Positions 25,017 to 34,115 of a stretch of DNA of 48,702 bases are shown in pieces. The DNA is from an uncultured Clostridia bacterium. Lineage in GTDB: Bacteria; Bacillota; Clostridia; Oscillospirales; Acutalibacteraceae. Every line of letters starts with the position of its first letter. The first letter of the stretch is position 1. Made by a program: the position numbers and the translations under genes. The stretch is taken from positions 1-48,702 of the forward strand of contig CANTDZ010000005.1 in the NCBI GenBank assembly GCA_947652665.1. The letters run 5' to 3'. The notes beneath the pieces were generated by a model. The model made no database searches, was not told the origin of the DNA, and saw nothing but the letters and a program-made list of their open reading frames with translations.

Positions 25017-25856
25017 TTATTTTTTCACCACGGGCACCCATACCTCAAACTGCGCGTTTTCCGGGTCGGGGTTCAGATAGACTTCCACGTCCGGTGCGCT
25101 GCCGTATTCGTAGCCGGAGGTTGGCAGCCACTCGGTAAACACACGCCGCTCCAGCTCTTGTATGGACTGGTGCGTGCCCGACCCCGGGAAGACCGCCCAG
25201 GTTGACGCGGGGACTGTATAGGACTCAAACCCGTCCGGCGGCTGGGTAGATGCCACGGCGATAAAATACCGCCATGGCTCCGAATCGGTAGCCGTCACCC
25301 CCAGGACGCCCATGGGCTGGCCGTCCATCAACCCCAGCAGCTTTTGCAGGGTGCCGTCCTGGCTGGCCTGTGCCCATTTGGCAGGCAGAACTTCGAAATT
25401 CCGCTCCAAATCCTTCTCAATCTCCACGGACGTTCCCACGATTTGGAACGCATCCCGCTTCTCAATACGGTACTGCATTTCTTCCGCTCCTTTTATGGTG
25501 ATTTTGAACGAGATGCGCGGAAAAGACCGAACCGCAGTGCCCTCGCTCTTCACAGCGGAAGGAGGGCAGCCGTGCACCGATTGGAACGCCCGGTTGAAGG
25601 CGGTAGGGGAGCCGTACCCGAATTTCCCTGCCACGTCGACGATTTTGCCGCCGTTTTGCAGCTCCACCGCCGCCAGGGACATCCTCCGCCGGCGCACGTA
25701 CTCCCCCAGCGTGACGCCGGCCATATAGGCGAACATCCGCTGGAAATGATAGGCCGAGCAGCAGGCAATCCGCCCCAGCTGTTCATAGTCGATGGGCTTG
25801 TCCAGATTTTCTTCCAGGTACTCCATTGCTTGGTTGAGCTTGTCGATCCATTCCAT
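25017..25856 (-). CDS. AraC-family regulator with GyrI-like effector domain
   Basis: 279 residues. Residues 1-105 hold two helix-turn-helix motifs (YEQLGRIACCSAYHFQRMF and VAGKFGYGSPTAFNRAFQ). Residues 125-279 resemble the GyrI/BacL effector-binding domain seen in Rob/SoxS-type multidrug sensors (VVGTSVEI-like strand, WEYFIAVAS, YTVPASTWAVF). Such regulators usually respond to small hydrophobic compounds and activate efflux or stress genes. It converges on the permease operon but no operator is visible to link them. Confidence 0.88.
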   Translation of the reverse strand: MEWIDKLNQAMEYLEENLDKPIDYEQLGRIACCSAYHFQRMFAYMAGVTLGEYVRRRRMSLAAVELQNGGKIVDVAGKFGYGSPTAFNRAFQSVHGCPPSAVKSEGTAVRSFPRISFKITIKGAEEMQYRIEKRDAFQIVGTSVEIEKDLERNFEVLPAKWAQASQDGTLQKLLGLMDGQPMGVLGVTATDSEPWRYFIAVASTQPPDGFESYTVPASTWAVFPGSGTHQSIQELERRVFTEWLPTSGYEYGSAPDVEVYLNPDPENAQFEVWVPVVKK

Positions 25857-25892
25857 TAAGAACCACCTCGTTTTCCTTTATTTTATCACAAC

Positions 25893-25943
25893 AAAAGGGG
25901 CGCTGTCCTCTCCTTCCCTGCACGAAAAAGAGAGGCCGCGCCC
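25893..25943 (-). terminator. Terminator of the CNNM gene
   Basis: On the - strand AGGGCGC-GGCCTCTC pairs with GAGAGGACAGCGCCC and is followed by CTTTTG. It lies between the stop of the CNNM gene and the start of the AraC gene. Confidence 0.7.
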
Positions 25944-25960
25944 TGGATATCTATGTAAAG

Positions 25961-27226
25961 TTATTCAGCCGGGACCGGGCACCGCACCAGCACTTCCTCC
26001 GTGCGGTTGCTGTCCACCCGCGCCACCGTGAAGGTCATGCCTTGGTAGGTAAAGGCATCGCCCACGGCGGGGATGCGGTCCAGATTCTCCAAAATCCAGC
26101 CGTTGATGGTGGAGGCTTCGGTTTCGCAGTCGATGTGGAAAAACTCGAACAGGTCGTCCAAATCCGCCGAGCAGAACACCCGGTACTCGCCCTCCTTGAG
26201 CTTCTGCACGCCCTGCTGCACTACCCGGTCATGCTCGTCCCAGATTTCGCCCACCAGCTCCTCCAGCACGTCCTCCAAGGTGATGATGCCCTCGGTGCCG
26301 CCGAACTCATCGACGATAACCGCAATGTGGGACTTGCTCTGCTGCAAAAGCTTGAGCACTGCCGATACCTTCATGGAAGGCGGGATGAACTCTGCGGGCT
26401 TGATGATGCTGTCGATCTCCTGGTCGGAATCCCACACGAAGCCGTAAAAATCCTTCTCGTGTATCACGCCCACCACGCTGTCAATGGTCTCCCGATAAAC
26501 CGGCAGCCGCGAGAACCCCGTGGAGCGGAACCGCCTTGCCACGTCGTCCTTTTTGGCGTCCTCCGGCACGGCCTCCACGTCCACCCGGGGGGTCATGATG
26601 TCGATGGCCTCTATATCGTCAAATTCGATGACATTGCGCAGCATGGCGCCCTCGTCCTCGTCGATGCCGCCGCCCTGCTCGGCTTCCTCCACGATGGTCA
26701 GCAGCTCGCTGTCGGTCATGGAGTAGGCGTTCTTGGTGCGGAAGATGCGGCCCAGCAATTTTTTCAGCTGGGTGAAAAAGAAGTTGATGGGCTTCAGGAC
26801 CACCATCAGGCACCGCAAAAACGGCGCGGAGAACATAGCGAAGCTCTCGGCGTTCTCTTTCGCCAGGCTTTTGGGGCAGACCTCGCCGAAGATGAGCACC
26901 ACCACGGTCATCACGACCGTGGAAGCCGTGGGCCCGGCGGCGTCGCCCAAAGCCAAAACAAACAGCACCGTCGCGATAGAGGTGGAGGCAATGTTGACAA
27001 TGTTGTTGCCCACCAGGATCGTCGAAAGCAGCTCGTCATAATTCTCCGAAAGCGTGTAGGCCAGCTGGGCGCGCTTGTTGCCGCCCGCAGCCATGCTCTT
27101 TAGGCGTATGCGGTTGAGGGACGAAAATGCCGTTTCCGTAGCCGAAAAGTACCCGGAAAACACTACCAGCGCCATTAAAACCAAAATCATCGTTGTACTG
27201 TGACTGTCCATAAAAGGAAACACCAC
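25961..27226 (-). CDS. CNNM/CorC-type membrane protein (hemolysin-family)
   Basis: 421 residues. Three to four membrane helices in a DUF21 domain (about 10-190, VVFSGYFSATETAFSSLNRIR), two CBS domains (about 205-330, MTPRVDVEAVP and VGVIHEKDFYGF) and a CorC_HlyC transporter-associated domain (about 345-421). The family is implicated in magnesium/cobalt efflux or homeostasis. The reading frame starts at GTG 27226, with an ATG five codons later as the alternative; AAAGGA sits close to the GTG. Same strand as the patatin gene upstream, but with its own promoter. Confidence 0.88.
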   Translation of the reverse strand: MVFPFMDSHSTTMILVLMALVVFSGYFSATETAFSSLNRIRLKSMAAGGNKRAQLAYTLSENYDELLSTILVGNNIVNIASTSIATVLFVLALGDAAGPTASTVVMTVVVLIFGEVCPKSLAKENAESFAMFSAPFLRCLMVVLKPINFFFTQLKKLLGRIFRTKNAYSMTDSELLTIVEEAEQGGGIDEDEGAMLRNVIEFDDIEAIDIMTPRVDVEAVPEDAKKDDVARRFRSTGFSRLPVYRETIDSVVGVIHEKDFYGFVWDSDQEIDSIIKPAEFIPPSMKVSAVLKLLQQSKSHIAVIVDEFGGTEGIITLEDVLEELVGEIWDEHDRVVQQGVQKLKEGEYRVFCSADLDDLFEFFHIDCETEASTINGWILENLDRIPAVGDAFTYQGMTFTVARVDSNRTEEVLVRCPVPAE

Positions 27227-27252
27227 ATCCTTTAATAAAATATTTTCTTAGT

Positions 27253-27281
27253 ATTATAGCACATCCCGCCGGGCGGGTCAA
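27253..27281 (-). promoter_or_regulatory. Promoter for CNNM gene
   Basis: On the - strand TTGACC, 17-base spacer, TATAAT; the -35 box overlaps the stop codon of the patatin gene. Confidence 0.75.
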
Positions 27282-28132
27282 CTATCCAAATAAGCGGCCA
27301 GGGCGTCCCAGTGCTTCTGGCAGGTATCAATGCCCTGCTGGTATAGTGCCCGCAGCTTGTCCGTGTCCTTTTCCGCACGGGAGACGGTCACCGGCACTGG
27401 CGGCCGCAGGACGAACACCTTCCCCTGGGCCTCCAGATGGTCGAGCTTGTCCAGCTCCTGCCCGTAGCGCCGGGGGGTGCGCAGCAGGGCTTTTACCAGC
27501 TCCGGATACCGCCGGTAGACCCGGGCGTACACACGGGCTGCAGGCCGCGACACCGGCGGTTTGCGGTAGCCGTGTTCCCGGGTGGTAATGACTACGACTT
27601 TATCATATCCTTCTACCAGCGCCCGTTCGTAGGGGATGGAAAGCGACACGCCCCCGTCCAGGCAGGGGACGCCGTCCACCTGCACCATGGGGGCCATCAG
27701 GGGCAGGCTGGCGCTGGCGCGTATGGCGGCGTAAATGTCGGGGCTTTCGCTTTTCTCGCTGAACATGGGCTGGCCAGTCTGGCAGTTGGTGGATATGGCC
27801 GTGAACCGGCAGGGGGAATTTGCAAAGGCTTCCCGGTCCAAAGGGATGAGGGTGTCGCTGACCTCGCCGAACAGGAAGTCGAAATTAAACAGGCTCCGGT
27901 GCAGCACCAGGTTCCGCACGCCCAAATAGCGCTTGTCGTTTACAAAGCTCAGGTTGACATCGGCCGTGCGCCCCGGCTGGTTTGACACGTAGTTGACCCC
28001 GGTCAGCGCCCCGGCCGAGACGCCGAACAGCCCGTCAAAGGCAATGCCCTTTTCCATCATCAAATCCACGGCTCCGGCGGAGAACATACACCGCAGCGAG
28101 CCGCCTTCCAAAACCAGCGCTTTTTTACTCAT
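27278..28132 (-). CDS. Patatin-like phospholipase family protein
   Basis: 284 residues. The glycine-rich oxyanion segment LEGGSLRCMF, nucleophile elbow GVSAGAL (S39) and the catalytic Asp in CLDGGVSLSIPYE form the patatin Ser-Asp dyad. The segment after residue 180 is arginine-rich and matches the YjjU-like branch. Likely a cytoplasmic acyl hydrolase acting on lipids. No signal peptide. ATG follows AAAGG. Divergent from trmB. Confidence 0.88.
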   Translation of the reverse strand: MSKKALVLEGGSLRCMFSAGAVDLMMEKGIAFDGLFGVSAGALTGVNYVSNQPGRTADVNLSFVNDKRYLGVRNLVLHRSLFNFDFLFGEVSDTLIPLDREAFANSPCRFTAISTNCQTGQPMFSEKSESPDIYAAIRASASLPLMAPMVQVDGVPCLDGGVSLSIPYERALVEGYDKVVVITTREHGYRKPPVSRPAARVYARVYRRYPELVKALLRTPRRYGQELDKLDHLEAQGKVFVLRPPVPVTVSRAEKDTDKLRALYQQGIDTCQKHWDALAAYLDS

Positions 28133-28148
28133 AGCAAATCCTTTCTAC

Positions 28149-28177
28149 TTGATTTCCCAGCCCATTGGGGCTATAAT
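28149..28177 (+). promoter_or_regulatory. Promoter for trmB
   Basis: TTGATT, 17-base spacer, TATAAT, about 38 bases upstream of the trmB start. Confidence 0.65.
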
Positions 28178-28214
28178 TTAAATACGCGAAAAATAGGTTT
28201 AAAGAGGAGAATTT

Positions 28215-28862
28215 ATGCGGATACGAAAAAAAGATTGGGCCCGCCCGGAGCTTTCCGCCTGCCCCTATTACCTTGCGGACCCCAAGGCCCAGAAAGGCTC
28301 GTGGCAAAAGGCCTTTGCCAAAGAGCAGCCCCTGCATTTGGACTTAGGCTGCGGCAAATGTGTGTTCCTGGCGGACATCGCCCACGGGCACCGGGACGTC
28401 AATTACATCGGCATCGACATCAGCCTGGACATCCTGGGGGTGGGCCGGCGCAACATACAAGGGGTTTATGGGGACGAGCAGCCGGATAACGTGGCCCTGT
28501 GCGCCTACAACATCGAGCGCCTGCCCGAGCTTTTCGCAGGCAGCGAAAAAGTGGACCGCCTGTATATCAATTTCTGCAACCCCTGGCCGGCCGCCCGGCA
28601 CCACAAGCGCCGCCTGACCCACACCCGCCAGCTGGAATCCTACAAGGCCCTGCTGGCTCCGGGGGGCGAAATCTGGTTTAAGACCGACAACGACGATTTA
28701 TATCTGGCCACCCGCCGCTATCTGGGCGAGGCGGGGTTTACCGTCTTTTTTGACACCAAGGACCTCCACGCCGAAAACGACCCGGAGAACGTCCTCACCG
28801 AGCACGAGGTGATGTTCACGGCCCAAGGCATTCCCACAAAAGCGCTGCGGGCGCGGCTATAG
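28215..28862 (+). CDS. trmB: tRNA (guanine-N7-)-methyltransferase
   Basis: 215 residues. SAM-binding loop LDLGCGKCVFL, IGIDIS, and the family signature YINFCNPWPAARHHKRRL with the substrate-contacting region after it; C-terminal NVLTEHEVMF. Modifies G46 of tRNA. The stop overlaps the convergent small gene by six bases. Confidence 0.94.
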   Translation: MRIRKKDWARPELSACPYYLADPKAQKGSWQKAFAKEQPLHLDLGCGKCVFLADIAHGHRDVNYIGIDISLDILGVGRRNIQGVYGDEQPDNVALCAYNIERLPELFAGSEKVDRLYINFCNPWPAARHHKRRLTHTRQLESYKALLAPGGEIWFKTDNDDLYLATRRYLGEAGFTVFFDTKDLHAENDPENVLTEHEVMFTAQGIPTKALRARL

Positions 28863-29090
28863 CTTAAAATCCTCGGGGGAGTACTGCTCGGTTTTGAGGC
28901 TGGGGGCCTCCCGAGGCTCCCGCAGGAGGGGGTCGTAGCGGTAGAGCTTGCACTTGCCGTCCTTCATGGCGCTGCGCAGGGAGCACAGCACCTGCCCGGA
29001 CTTGCCGCTGTTGTGCTGGCAGTAGGCGCAGTCGGGGGGGATATCCCCGCCAAAGAGCGCGCGTTTCTTCTTCTTTTTGCCAAACAGCAT
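28857..29090 (-). CDS. Small four-cysteine protein
   Basis: 77 residues. A lysine-rich N-terminus is followed by PPDCAYCQHNSGKSG, a C at about 36 and another at about 47 (KCKLYRYDPL), a spacing that suggests a small zinc site. Similar small proteins ending in YRYDPL are, as I recall, common in clostridia, function unknown. Own promoter upstream on the - strand. Confidence 0.7.
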   Translation of the reverse strand: MLFGKKKKKRALFGGDIPPDCAYCQHNSGKSGQVLCSLRSAMKDGKCKLYRYDPLLREPREAPSLKTEQYSPEDFKL

Positions 29091-29123
29091 ACCGGCATCC
29101 CCCCAAAAAATCGTTACCCTATT

Positions 29124-29151
29124 ATTATACCAGAAAAAACCGCTTATGCAA
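29124..29151 (-). promoter_or_regulatory. Promoter for small four-cysteine gene
   Basis: On the - strand TTGCAT, 16-base spacer, TATAAT, 33 bases before the ATG. Confidence 0.6.
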
Positions 29152-29183
29152 GACTTTCATGCGGGAAGAAAGGAACGAAGGCC

Positions 29184-30758
29184 ATGAAACATCCCGTGTC
29201 CATCCTTGATTCCACCCTGCGGGACGGCGCCCAGGGCAGCGGGATCGCCTTTTCCGTAGAGGACAAGCTCCAGGCCGTGCGGGTGCTGGACCACCTGGGG
29301 GTGGCCTACATTGAGGCCGGCAACCCTGGCTCCAACCCCAAGGACGAGGAGTTTTTTACCCGCGCCCGGTCCCTGCCCCTGGAGCACGCGAAGCTTACGT
29401 CTTTTGGCAGCACCCGCCGCAAGGGGATTCGCCCCGAGGAGGACGGGAACCTTCAAGCGCTGCTGCAGGCAGGGACGCCCTGCTGCACGGTGTTTGGCAA
29501 GGCGTGGAAGTTCCACGTGGACTGGGTGCTGGAGACCACGCCGGAGGAAAATTTCGCTATGATTGAGGAGAGCTGCCGGTTCCTCAAGGAGCACGGGAAA
29601 GAGGTCATCTTTGACGCCGAGCATTTCTTTGACGGCTGGAAGGACGACCCGTCCTTTGCCATGCAGGCTCTGGAGGCGGCCGCCCGGGGCGGGGCTGACC
29701 TTTTGTGCCTGTGCGACACCAACGGCGGCGTGTTCCCCGAGGACGTAAAGCGCGCCATGGAGGAAGTGGCCGCGCGGTTTGATTTGCCCATTGGGGCGCA
29801 CTTCCACGAGGACTGCGGCATGGCTACGGCCAACAGCATCCTGGCGGTGCAGTACGGGGCCGCGCAGGTGCAGGGGACGCTTTTGGGCTTTGGCGAGCGC
29901 TGCGGCAACGCGAACCTTTCGGCGGTCATTGGCGACCTGCAGTGCAAGCTGGGGTATGCCTGCATCCCCCAGGAGTGCATCAAACTTCTGGCCCACAGCG
30001 CCCGGGAGCTGGCAGCCATCGCCAACTGGGACCTTCCTCACGGCCTGCCCTACGTAGGCGAGGACGCTTTCTCCCACAAGGCCGGTATGCACGCGGACGG
30101 CGTCCTGAAAACGCCCCGCTCTTTTGAGCACATCGACCCTTACCTGGTGGGCAACACCCGGCGCTTCCCGGCGTCGGAAATCAGCGGCCGGGCGGTGGTG
30201 CTGGAGAAAATACACCGGGTGTTCCCAGGCATGAAGCTGGACGCGGCTTCGGCCCGGAGCGTCCTGGAGGACATAAAGGCCCTGGAGGCCAAAGGGTACC
30301 AATTTGAAGGGGCGGACGCGTCCTTTGAGCTGCTGGTGCGCAAGCGGCTGCAGCCGTTCCCGCCATTTTTTGAGCTTTTGCATTACCACATCTACACCGA
30401 CTACGGCCTCAACAAAACCGGGGCCAGCGCCACGGTCAAGGTGAAGGTGGGGGAGGAGCTCCAGCTGATGGCGGCCGAAGGCAACGGCCCCGTAAACGCC
30501 CTGGACAGGGCCCTGCGCAAGGCCCTGGAGGTCTTTTACCCCGTGCTGGCCGACGTGAAGCTCACCGACTACAAGGTACGCGTCCTGGACAGCAAAAGCG
30601 CTACGGCGGCGGGGGTGCGGGTGCTCATCACTTCCTCGGCGCGCACGGGGGACAGCTTTACCACCGTGGGCGTGTCCGGCGACGTGGTAGCGGCCAGCTG
30701 GAAAGCGCTGGAGGATTCCATGGAATATCTGCTCCTGAAAGCAGGGGAGTGCAGATAA
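29184..30758 (+). CDS. cimA: (R)-citramalate synthase
   Basis: 524 residues. Begins [12 protein letters not shown] (catalytic metal and Arg site of the DRE-TIM family). The length, absence of the leucine-type regulatory signature and the motif [14 protein letters not shown] match CimA rather than LeuA; the C-terminal LeuA-dimer-type regulatory domain (about 400-524) binds isoleucine in the family. CimA condenses acetyl-CoA and pyruvate to citramalate, starting isoleucine synthesis without threonine. ATG after AAAGGAACGAAGG starts the conserved sequence; the open frame upstream is not coding. Confidence 0.92.
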   Translation: MKHPVSILDSTLRDGAQGSGIAFSVEDKLQAVRVLDHLGVAYIEAGNPGSNPKDEEFFTRARSLPLEHAKLTSFGSTRRKGIRPEEDGNLQALLQAGTPCCTVFGKAWKFHVDWVLETTPEENFAMIEESCRFLKEHGKEVIFDAEHFFDGWKDDPSFAMQALEAAARGGADLLCLCDTNGGVFPEDVKRAMEEVAARFDLPIGAHFHEDCGMATANSILAVQYGAAQVQGTLLGFGERCGNANLSAVIGDLQCKLGYACIPQECIKLLAHSARELAAIANWDLPHGLPYVGEDAFSHKAGMHADGVLKTPRSFEHIDPYLVGNTRRFPASEISGRAVVLEKIHRVFPGMKLDAASARSVLEDIKALEAKGYQFEGADASFELLVRKRLQPFPPFFELLHYHIYTDYGLNKTGASATVKVKVGEELQLMAAEGNGPVNALDRALRKALEVFYPVLADVKLTDYKVRVLDSKSATAAGVRVLITSSARTGDSFTTVGVSGDVVAASWKALEDSMEYLLLKAGECR

Positions 30759-30780
30759 AAATAAGGAAGGGGAAATTTTT

Positions 30781-32040
30781 ATGGCAATGACGATGACGCA
30801 GAAGATCTTAGCGGCCGCGGCCGGCCTGCCCTCGGTAGAGGCCGGGCAGCTTATCGAAGCGGAGCTGGACATGGTGCTGGGCAACGATATTACGTCCCCC
30901 GTGGCCATCAACGAGTTCGAGAGGTGCGGGGCCGATTCGGTCTTCGACAAGGGGAAGATCGCCCTGGTGCTGGACCACTTTTCGCCCAACAAGGACATCA
31001 AGGCGGCCCAGCAGTGCAAGCAGACCCGGGAGTTTGCGAACAAGTACGACATCCTGAACTTTTTCGACGTGGGCCAGATGGGCATCGAGCACGCCCTGCT
31101 GCCCGAGAAAGGCCTGGTGGGCCCCGGCAGCTGCGTGATCGGCGCGGACTCCCACACCTGCACCTATGGCGCTTTGGGGGCGTTTTCCACGGGCGTGGGT
31201 TCTACGGATATGGCGGCGGCTATGATTACGGGCAAGGCGTGGTTCAAGGTGCCGTCGGCCATTCAGGTGGTGCTGACGGGCAGGCCCACGGGGTTTGTCA
31301 GCGGCAAGGATGTGATTTTGCATCTCATCGGTGAGATCGGCGTGGACGGCGCGCTGTACCAGTCCCTGGAGTTTTGCGGCGAAGGGGTCGCGGCGCTTTC
31401 CATGGACGACCGGTTCACCATCGCCAACATGGCCATTGAGGCCGGGGCGAAGAACGGCATCTTCCCGGTGGACGAGAAGACCCTGGCTTACTGCGAGGGC
31501 CGCTATCAGGGGGAGGTAAAGGTTTTCCAGCCCGACCCCGACGCTGTATACGAACGCACGGTTACCATCGACCTGGGCGCTTTGAAACCCACGGTCTCCA
31601 TGCCGCACCTGCCGGAGAACACCCGTACCATCGGGGAGGTCGCCGACGTGAAGATTGACCAGAGCGTGATTGGCTCCTGTACCAATGGGCGCATCAGCGA
31701 TATGCGCGTAGCGGCAGAGATTTTGAAGGGGAAAAAGGTTGCCAAGGGCGTGCGGTGCATTGTCATCCCGGCGACCCAGGAGGTCTACCTCCAGTGCGTG
31801 AAGGAGGGCCTGGTGGAAATCTTTATTGAAGCCGGGGCCGTGTTCAGCACGCCCACCTGCGGCCCCTGCTTGGGCGGCTACATGGGCATTCTGGCGGAGG
31901 GCGAGCGCGCTGTGTCCACCACCAACCGCAACTTTGTGGGGCGCATGGGCCACCCGGAGTCGGAGGTCGTATTGGCGTCCCCGGCGGTAGCGGCCGCCAG
32001 CGCCGTCACCGGGTACCTGACCGACCCGGCTGCTCTTTGA
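30781..32040 (+). CDS. leuC: 3-isopropylmalate/citramalate dehydratase large subunit
   Basis: 419 residues. Aconitase-family large subunit of the short bacterial/archaeal (HacA-like) type. Fe-S ligands in GSCTNGR and PTCGPCLGG. Substrate-side motif [13 protein letters not shown]. With LeuD it isomerises isopropylmalate and, in this operon, probably citramalate to 3-methylmalate. RBS AAGGGGAAA precedes the ATG. Confidence 0.94.
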   Translation: MAMTMTQKILAAAAGLPSVEAGQLIEAELDMVLGNDITSPVAINEFERCGADSVFDKGKIALVLDHFSPNKDIKAAQQCKQTREFANKYDILNFFDVGQMGIEHALLPEKGLVGPGSCVIGADSHTCTYGALGAFSTGVGSTDMAAAMITGKAWFKVPSAIQVVLTGRPTGFVSGKDVILHLIGEIGVDGALYQSLEFCGEGVAALSMDDRFTIANMAIEAGAKNGIFPVDEKTLAYCEGRYQGEVKVFQPDPDAVYERTVTIDLGALKPTVSMPHLPENTRTIGEVADVKIDQSVIGSCTNGRISDMRVAAEILKGKKVAKGVRCIVIPATQEVYLQCVKEGLVEIFIEAGAVFSTPTCGPCLGGYMGILAEGERAVSTTNRNFVGRMGHPESEVVLASPAVAAASAVTGYLTDPAAL

Positions 32041-32064
32041 GCATACAGGAAAGGAGAGATTCGC

Positions 32065-32547
32065 ATGAAAGCAAAAGGCACGGTACATAAATATGGGGAC
32101 GACGTAAACACCGACGTGATCATCCCCGCCCGGTATCTGAACACCTCCTCCCACCAGGAGCTGGCCGCCCACTGCATGGAAGACATCGACAAGGATTTCG
32201 TCAAACGGGTGCAGCCGGGGGACATTGTGGTGGCCGGGAAGAATTTCGGCTGCGGCTCTTCCCGGGAGCACGCGCCCATTGCCCTGAAAGCGGCGGGGGT
32301 CTCCTGCGTGATCGCCCCCACCTTCGCCCGGATTTTCTACCGCAATTCCATTAACATCGGCCTGCCCATCCTGGAATGCCCCGACGCCGCCCAGGCTATC
32401 GAGGCCGGGCACACGGTCACCTTGGATTTCGACACCGGCCTTATCACCGACGAGTCCACCGGGGAGAGCTTCCAGGCCCAGCCCTTCCCGCCGTTTATCC
32501 AGAACATCGTGGAGAAAGGCGGCCTGCTGGAGTCCATCACAAAATAA
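32065..32547 (+). CDS. leuD: 3-isopropylmalate/citramalate dehydratase small subunit
   Basis: 160 residues. Swivel domain with [22 protein letters not shown] and [16 protein letters not shown], the complete LeuD signature. It follows leuC by 24 bases with AAAGGAGAG. leuB and leuA are not in the window, which fits a role in the citramalate route but does not prove it. Confidence 0.94.
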   Translation: MKAKGTVHKYGDDVNTDVIIPARYLNTSSHQELAAHCMEDIDKDFVKRVQPGDIVVAGKNFGCGSSREHAPIALKAAGVSCVIAPTFARIFYRNSINIGLPILECPDAAQAIEAGHTVTLDFDTGLITDESTGESFQAQPFPPFIQNIVEKGGLLESITK

Positions 32548-32557
32548 ACGCATAAAA

Positions 32558-32588
32558 AGAGCGGGAGCGTTTTGCCCCCGCTTTTTTG
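32558..32588 (+). terminator. Terminator of cimA-leuCD
   Basis: GCGGGAGC-GTTTT-GCCCCCGC followed by TTTTTT; the convergent gene begins directly after. Confidence 0.85.
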
Positions 32589-32593
32589 CGTTT

Positions 32594-33163
32594 TTATGCG
32601 AAAACAGACGGTAAGTCGATGACACAGCCTTCCAGCACGCCTACGGGCACCGAGGCTTCCTGCGTGTACACATCCGGCGAGCCGTACTGACCTTCGGTCA
32701 GTGCGTGTACCGACACGGTTTTGGTTTCCGGATCGACGATCCAATACTCCCGTACGCCGGCGCGCAGGTAGAGGTAATATTTTGTCAGGCGGTCGTGGCG
32801 GCGGGTGCTGGGGGAGAGGATCTCTATGACCAGGTCGGGCGCGCCTTTGACGCCTGCATCGTCCAGCTTGTTGGGGTCGCAGACCACAAAGATATCCGGC
32901 TGCACCACCGTATCGATGTCATAAGGTGTGTCGCCCTCCTGCTCGAACAGGCGTACATCGAAGGGCGCAGAATAGACTTCGCATGTCTTCCCTTCCAGAA
33001 AGTTGCCAATTTTCAAAAAAAGCTTACGAAAAATCCTTTGATGCCCCCATGCGGGCGAGGACAACATCCGAACTTCCCCATCAATAAGCTCATACCGCAC
33101 ATCGTCGTCCCACTCCAGCAAATCCGCATACGTAACCTTCTTCTCTTGTGCCAAAGGCGTCAC
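32594..33163 (-). CDS. Uma2-family (DUF820) PD-(D/E)XK nuclease-like protein
   Basis: 189 residues. Core: YELIDGEVRML, QPDIFVVCDPNKLDDAGVKGAPDLVIEILSP with the D and E of a PD-(D/E)XK site, then TKYYLYLRAGVREYWIVD. Uma2 proteins are very common in cyanobacteria and Firmicutes and are probably restriction-type or mobile-element-related nucleases of unknown role. Start: GTG at 33163 with AAGGAGG, shorter than the open frame. Confidence 0.82.
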   Translation of the reverse strand: MTPLAQEKKVTYADLLEWDDDVRYELIDGEVRMLSSPAWGHQRIFRKLFLKIGNFLEGKTCEVYSAPFDVRLFEQEGDTPYDIDTVVQPDIFVVCDPNKLDDAGVKGAPDLVIEILSPSTRRHDRLTKYYLYLRAGVREYWIVDPETKTVSVHALTEGQYGSPDVYTQEASVPVGVLEGCVIDLPSVFA

Positions 33164-33185
33164 GGCAATCCCTCCTTTTCCTATT

Positions 33186-33214
33186 AGTATAGCACACCCT
33201 CCCCGGCTTATCAA
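33186..33214 (-). promoter_or_regulatory. Promoter for the Uma2 gene
   Basis: On the - strand TTGATA, 17-base spacer, TATACT. The -35 box overlaps the stop of the HTH regulator upstream. Confidence 0.65.
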
Positions 33215-33546
33215 CCGCGCCCCTGCAAATAATTCTTTACCACAAGCAGGATGCTCTTTTTCTCCTCAGCGGTCAGCTTGCGCATATCCAGCACCAGGCC
33301 CAGCTCGTCTTTGGAGAGCTCCAGCTCCTGCTGGGGGTCGCCGGGGCCGGAGGCCGGGGTGTGGCCGATGAGGTAGTCGACCGTGGTGCCGAAGTAGTCG
33401 GCCATGGCGGTAAGGGTCGAGATGTCCGGTTCGATTTTTTGTTTTTCATATTTGTTGATAGATTGCTGGCTGACGCCGACAATTTCGGCAAGCATCTGTT
33501 GGCTGACGCCTTTGCTGATTCGGAGTACGCGCAGATTTTTTACCAT
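33211..33546 (-). CDS. XRE-family transcriptional regulator
   Basis: 111 residues from the ATG at 33546 (AAAGG eight bases upstream). The helix-turn-helix is at about 5-60 (GVSQQMLAEIVGVSQQSINKYE), with a typical Xre/Cro C-terminal helical tail (LSKDELGLVLDMRKLTAEEK). Divergent from a second XRE gene across a 131-base intergenic region with palindromic half-sites. Confidence 0.88.
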   Translation of the reverse strand: MVKNLRVLRISKGVSQQMLAEIVGVSQQSINKYEKQKIEPDISTLTAMADYFGTTVDYLIGHTPASGPGDPQQELELSKDELGLVLDMRKLTAEEKKSILLVVKNYLQGRG

Positions 33547-33562
33547 TTTCATCACCTTTAGA

Positions 33563-33568
33563 ATTATA
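33563..33568 (-). promoter_or_regulatory. -10 box of the leftward XRE gene
   Basis: TATAAT on the - strand, with a weak GAATAA 17 bases upstream as -35. An ACAACT half-site (33572-33577) lies between them. Confidence 0.45.
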
Positions 33569-33618
33569 GTAACAACTCCAGGGTGTTATTCATATTACTT
33601 TTTCCGGGTATTTTTCTA

Positions 33619-33647
33619 TTGACAACAACTTAAAGTTGTAGTATACT
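33619..33647 (+). promoter_or_regulatory. Promoter of the rightward XRE gene
   Basis: TTGACA, 17-base spacer, TATACT. The spacer holds the palindrome ACAACTT-A-AAGTTGT. Confidence 0.8.
33625..33639. promoter_or_regulatory. XRE operator palindrome
   Basis: Perfect 7-bp arms (ACAACTT and AAGTTGT) around one base, fully within the promoter spacer. Autoregulation by one or both flanking regulators is likely. Confidence 0.7.
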
Positions 33648-33677
33648 CGGTTTAACAACCAAAACGAAGGGGTGTGT

Positions 33678-33971
33678 ATGGAAAATAAAAATCTAACGAA
33701 AAGGCAGACAGCAGCCCGTCAGAATAGCCGCAAGCGCGAGCGGGAGCTCCTGCGGTCCGAGCTGTCCATAGGAACCCGCCTGCGCCAGATGCGCAGTGAG
33801 CACGCCCTTACCCAAGAGCAGGTAGCGGCCAGGCTTGGGCTCAACCGCACGGCGTACACCCATTATGAAAACGGGGTTAATATGCCCGATATCCTTACCT
33901 TGGTGCGGCTGGCGGAAATGTATGAGCTTTCGCCGGGAGAGCTGATCCAATTTTTAACAAATGCATCCTGA
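33678..33971 (+). CDS. XRE-family regulator with basic N-terminal extension
   Basis: 97 residues. A basic N-terminus (about 1-30, many K/R/Q) precedes a standard XRE helix-turn-helix (IGTRLRQMRSEHALTQEQVA, then GLNRTAYTHYENGVNMPD). ATG at 33678 follows AAGGGG. Small size means no effector domain. It is paired head-to-head with the regulator at 33211. Confidence 0.85.
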   Translation: MENKNLTKRQTAARQNSRKRERELLRSELSIGTRLRQMRSEHALTQEQVAARLGLNRTAYTHYENGVNMPDILTLVRLAEMYELSPGELIQFLTNAS

Positions 33972-33975
33972 AATA

Positions 33976-34047
33976 CAGTGGAGAAGCTTGCCCTTCTCCC
34001 AGGCGCTCTGCGTCTGGTCGGCACGGGGAGGGCAAGCCTTTCCACTG
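33976..34047 (+). ncRNA. Structured hairpin element or terminator-like small RNA
   Basis: Outer arms CAGTGGA-AAGCTTGCCCT-type (33976-34000) and the reverse complement at 34025-34047 pair over about 22 positions. Inside lies CCAG-CGC-TCT-GCG-CTGG as a second hairpin, with a TCGGCAC linker. Only TTTTCTG follows. It could be a large terminator for the XRE gene or a small structured RNA. Confidence 0.45.
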
Positions 34048-34095
34048 TTTTCTGTGGCTGAGATTATATGCTGGTTATTATAATTAATATCATCA

Positions 34096-34115
34096 ATATA
34101 TATATATATATATAT
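34096..34115. repeat. (AT)10 dinucleotide tract
   Basis: Twenty bases of uninterrupted AT alternation ending on the first base of the -35 box at 34115. It may act as an UP element or vary in length by slippage. Confidence 0.85.

Noticed and set aside
29157..32625. Long overlapping open frames (668 and 605 codons) on the - strand
   Set aside because: Antisense to cimA, leuC and leuD, all with full family motifs.
32594..34047. Toxin-antitoxin interpretation of the Uma2-XRE patch
   Set aside because: The Uma2 gene has its own promoter and no small toxin partner is seen; XRE pair alone is not enough.
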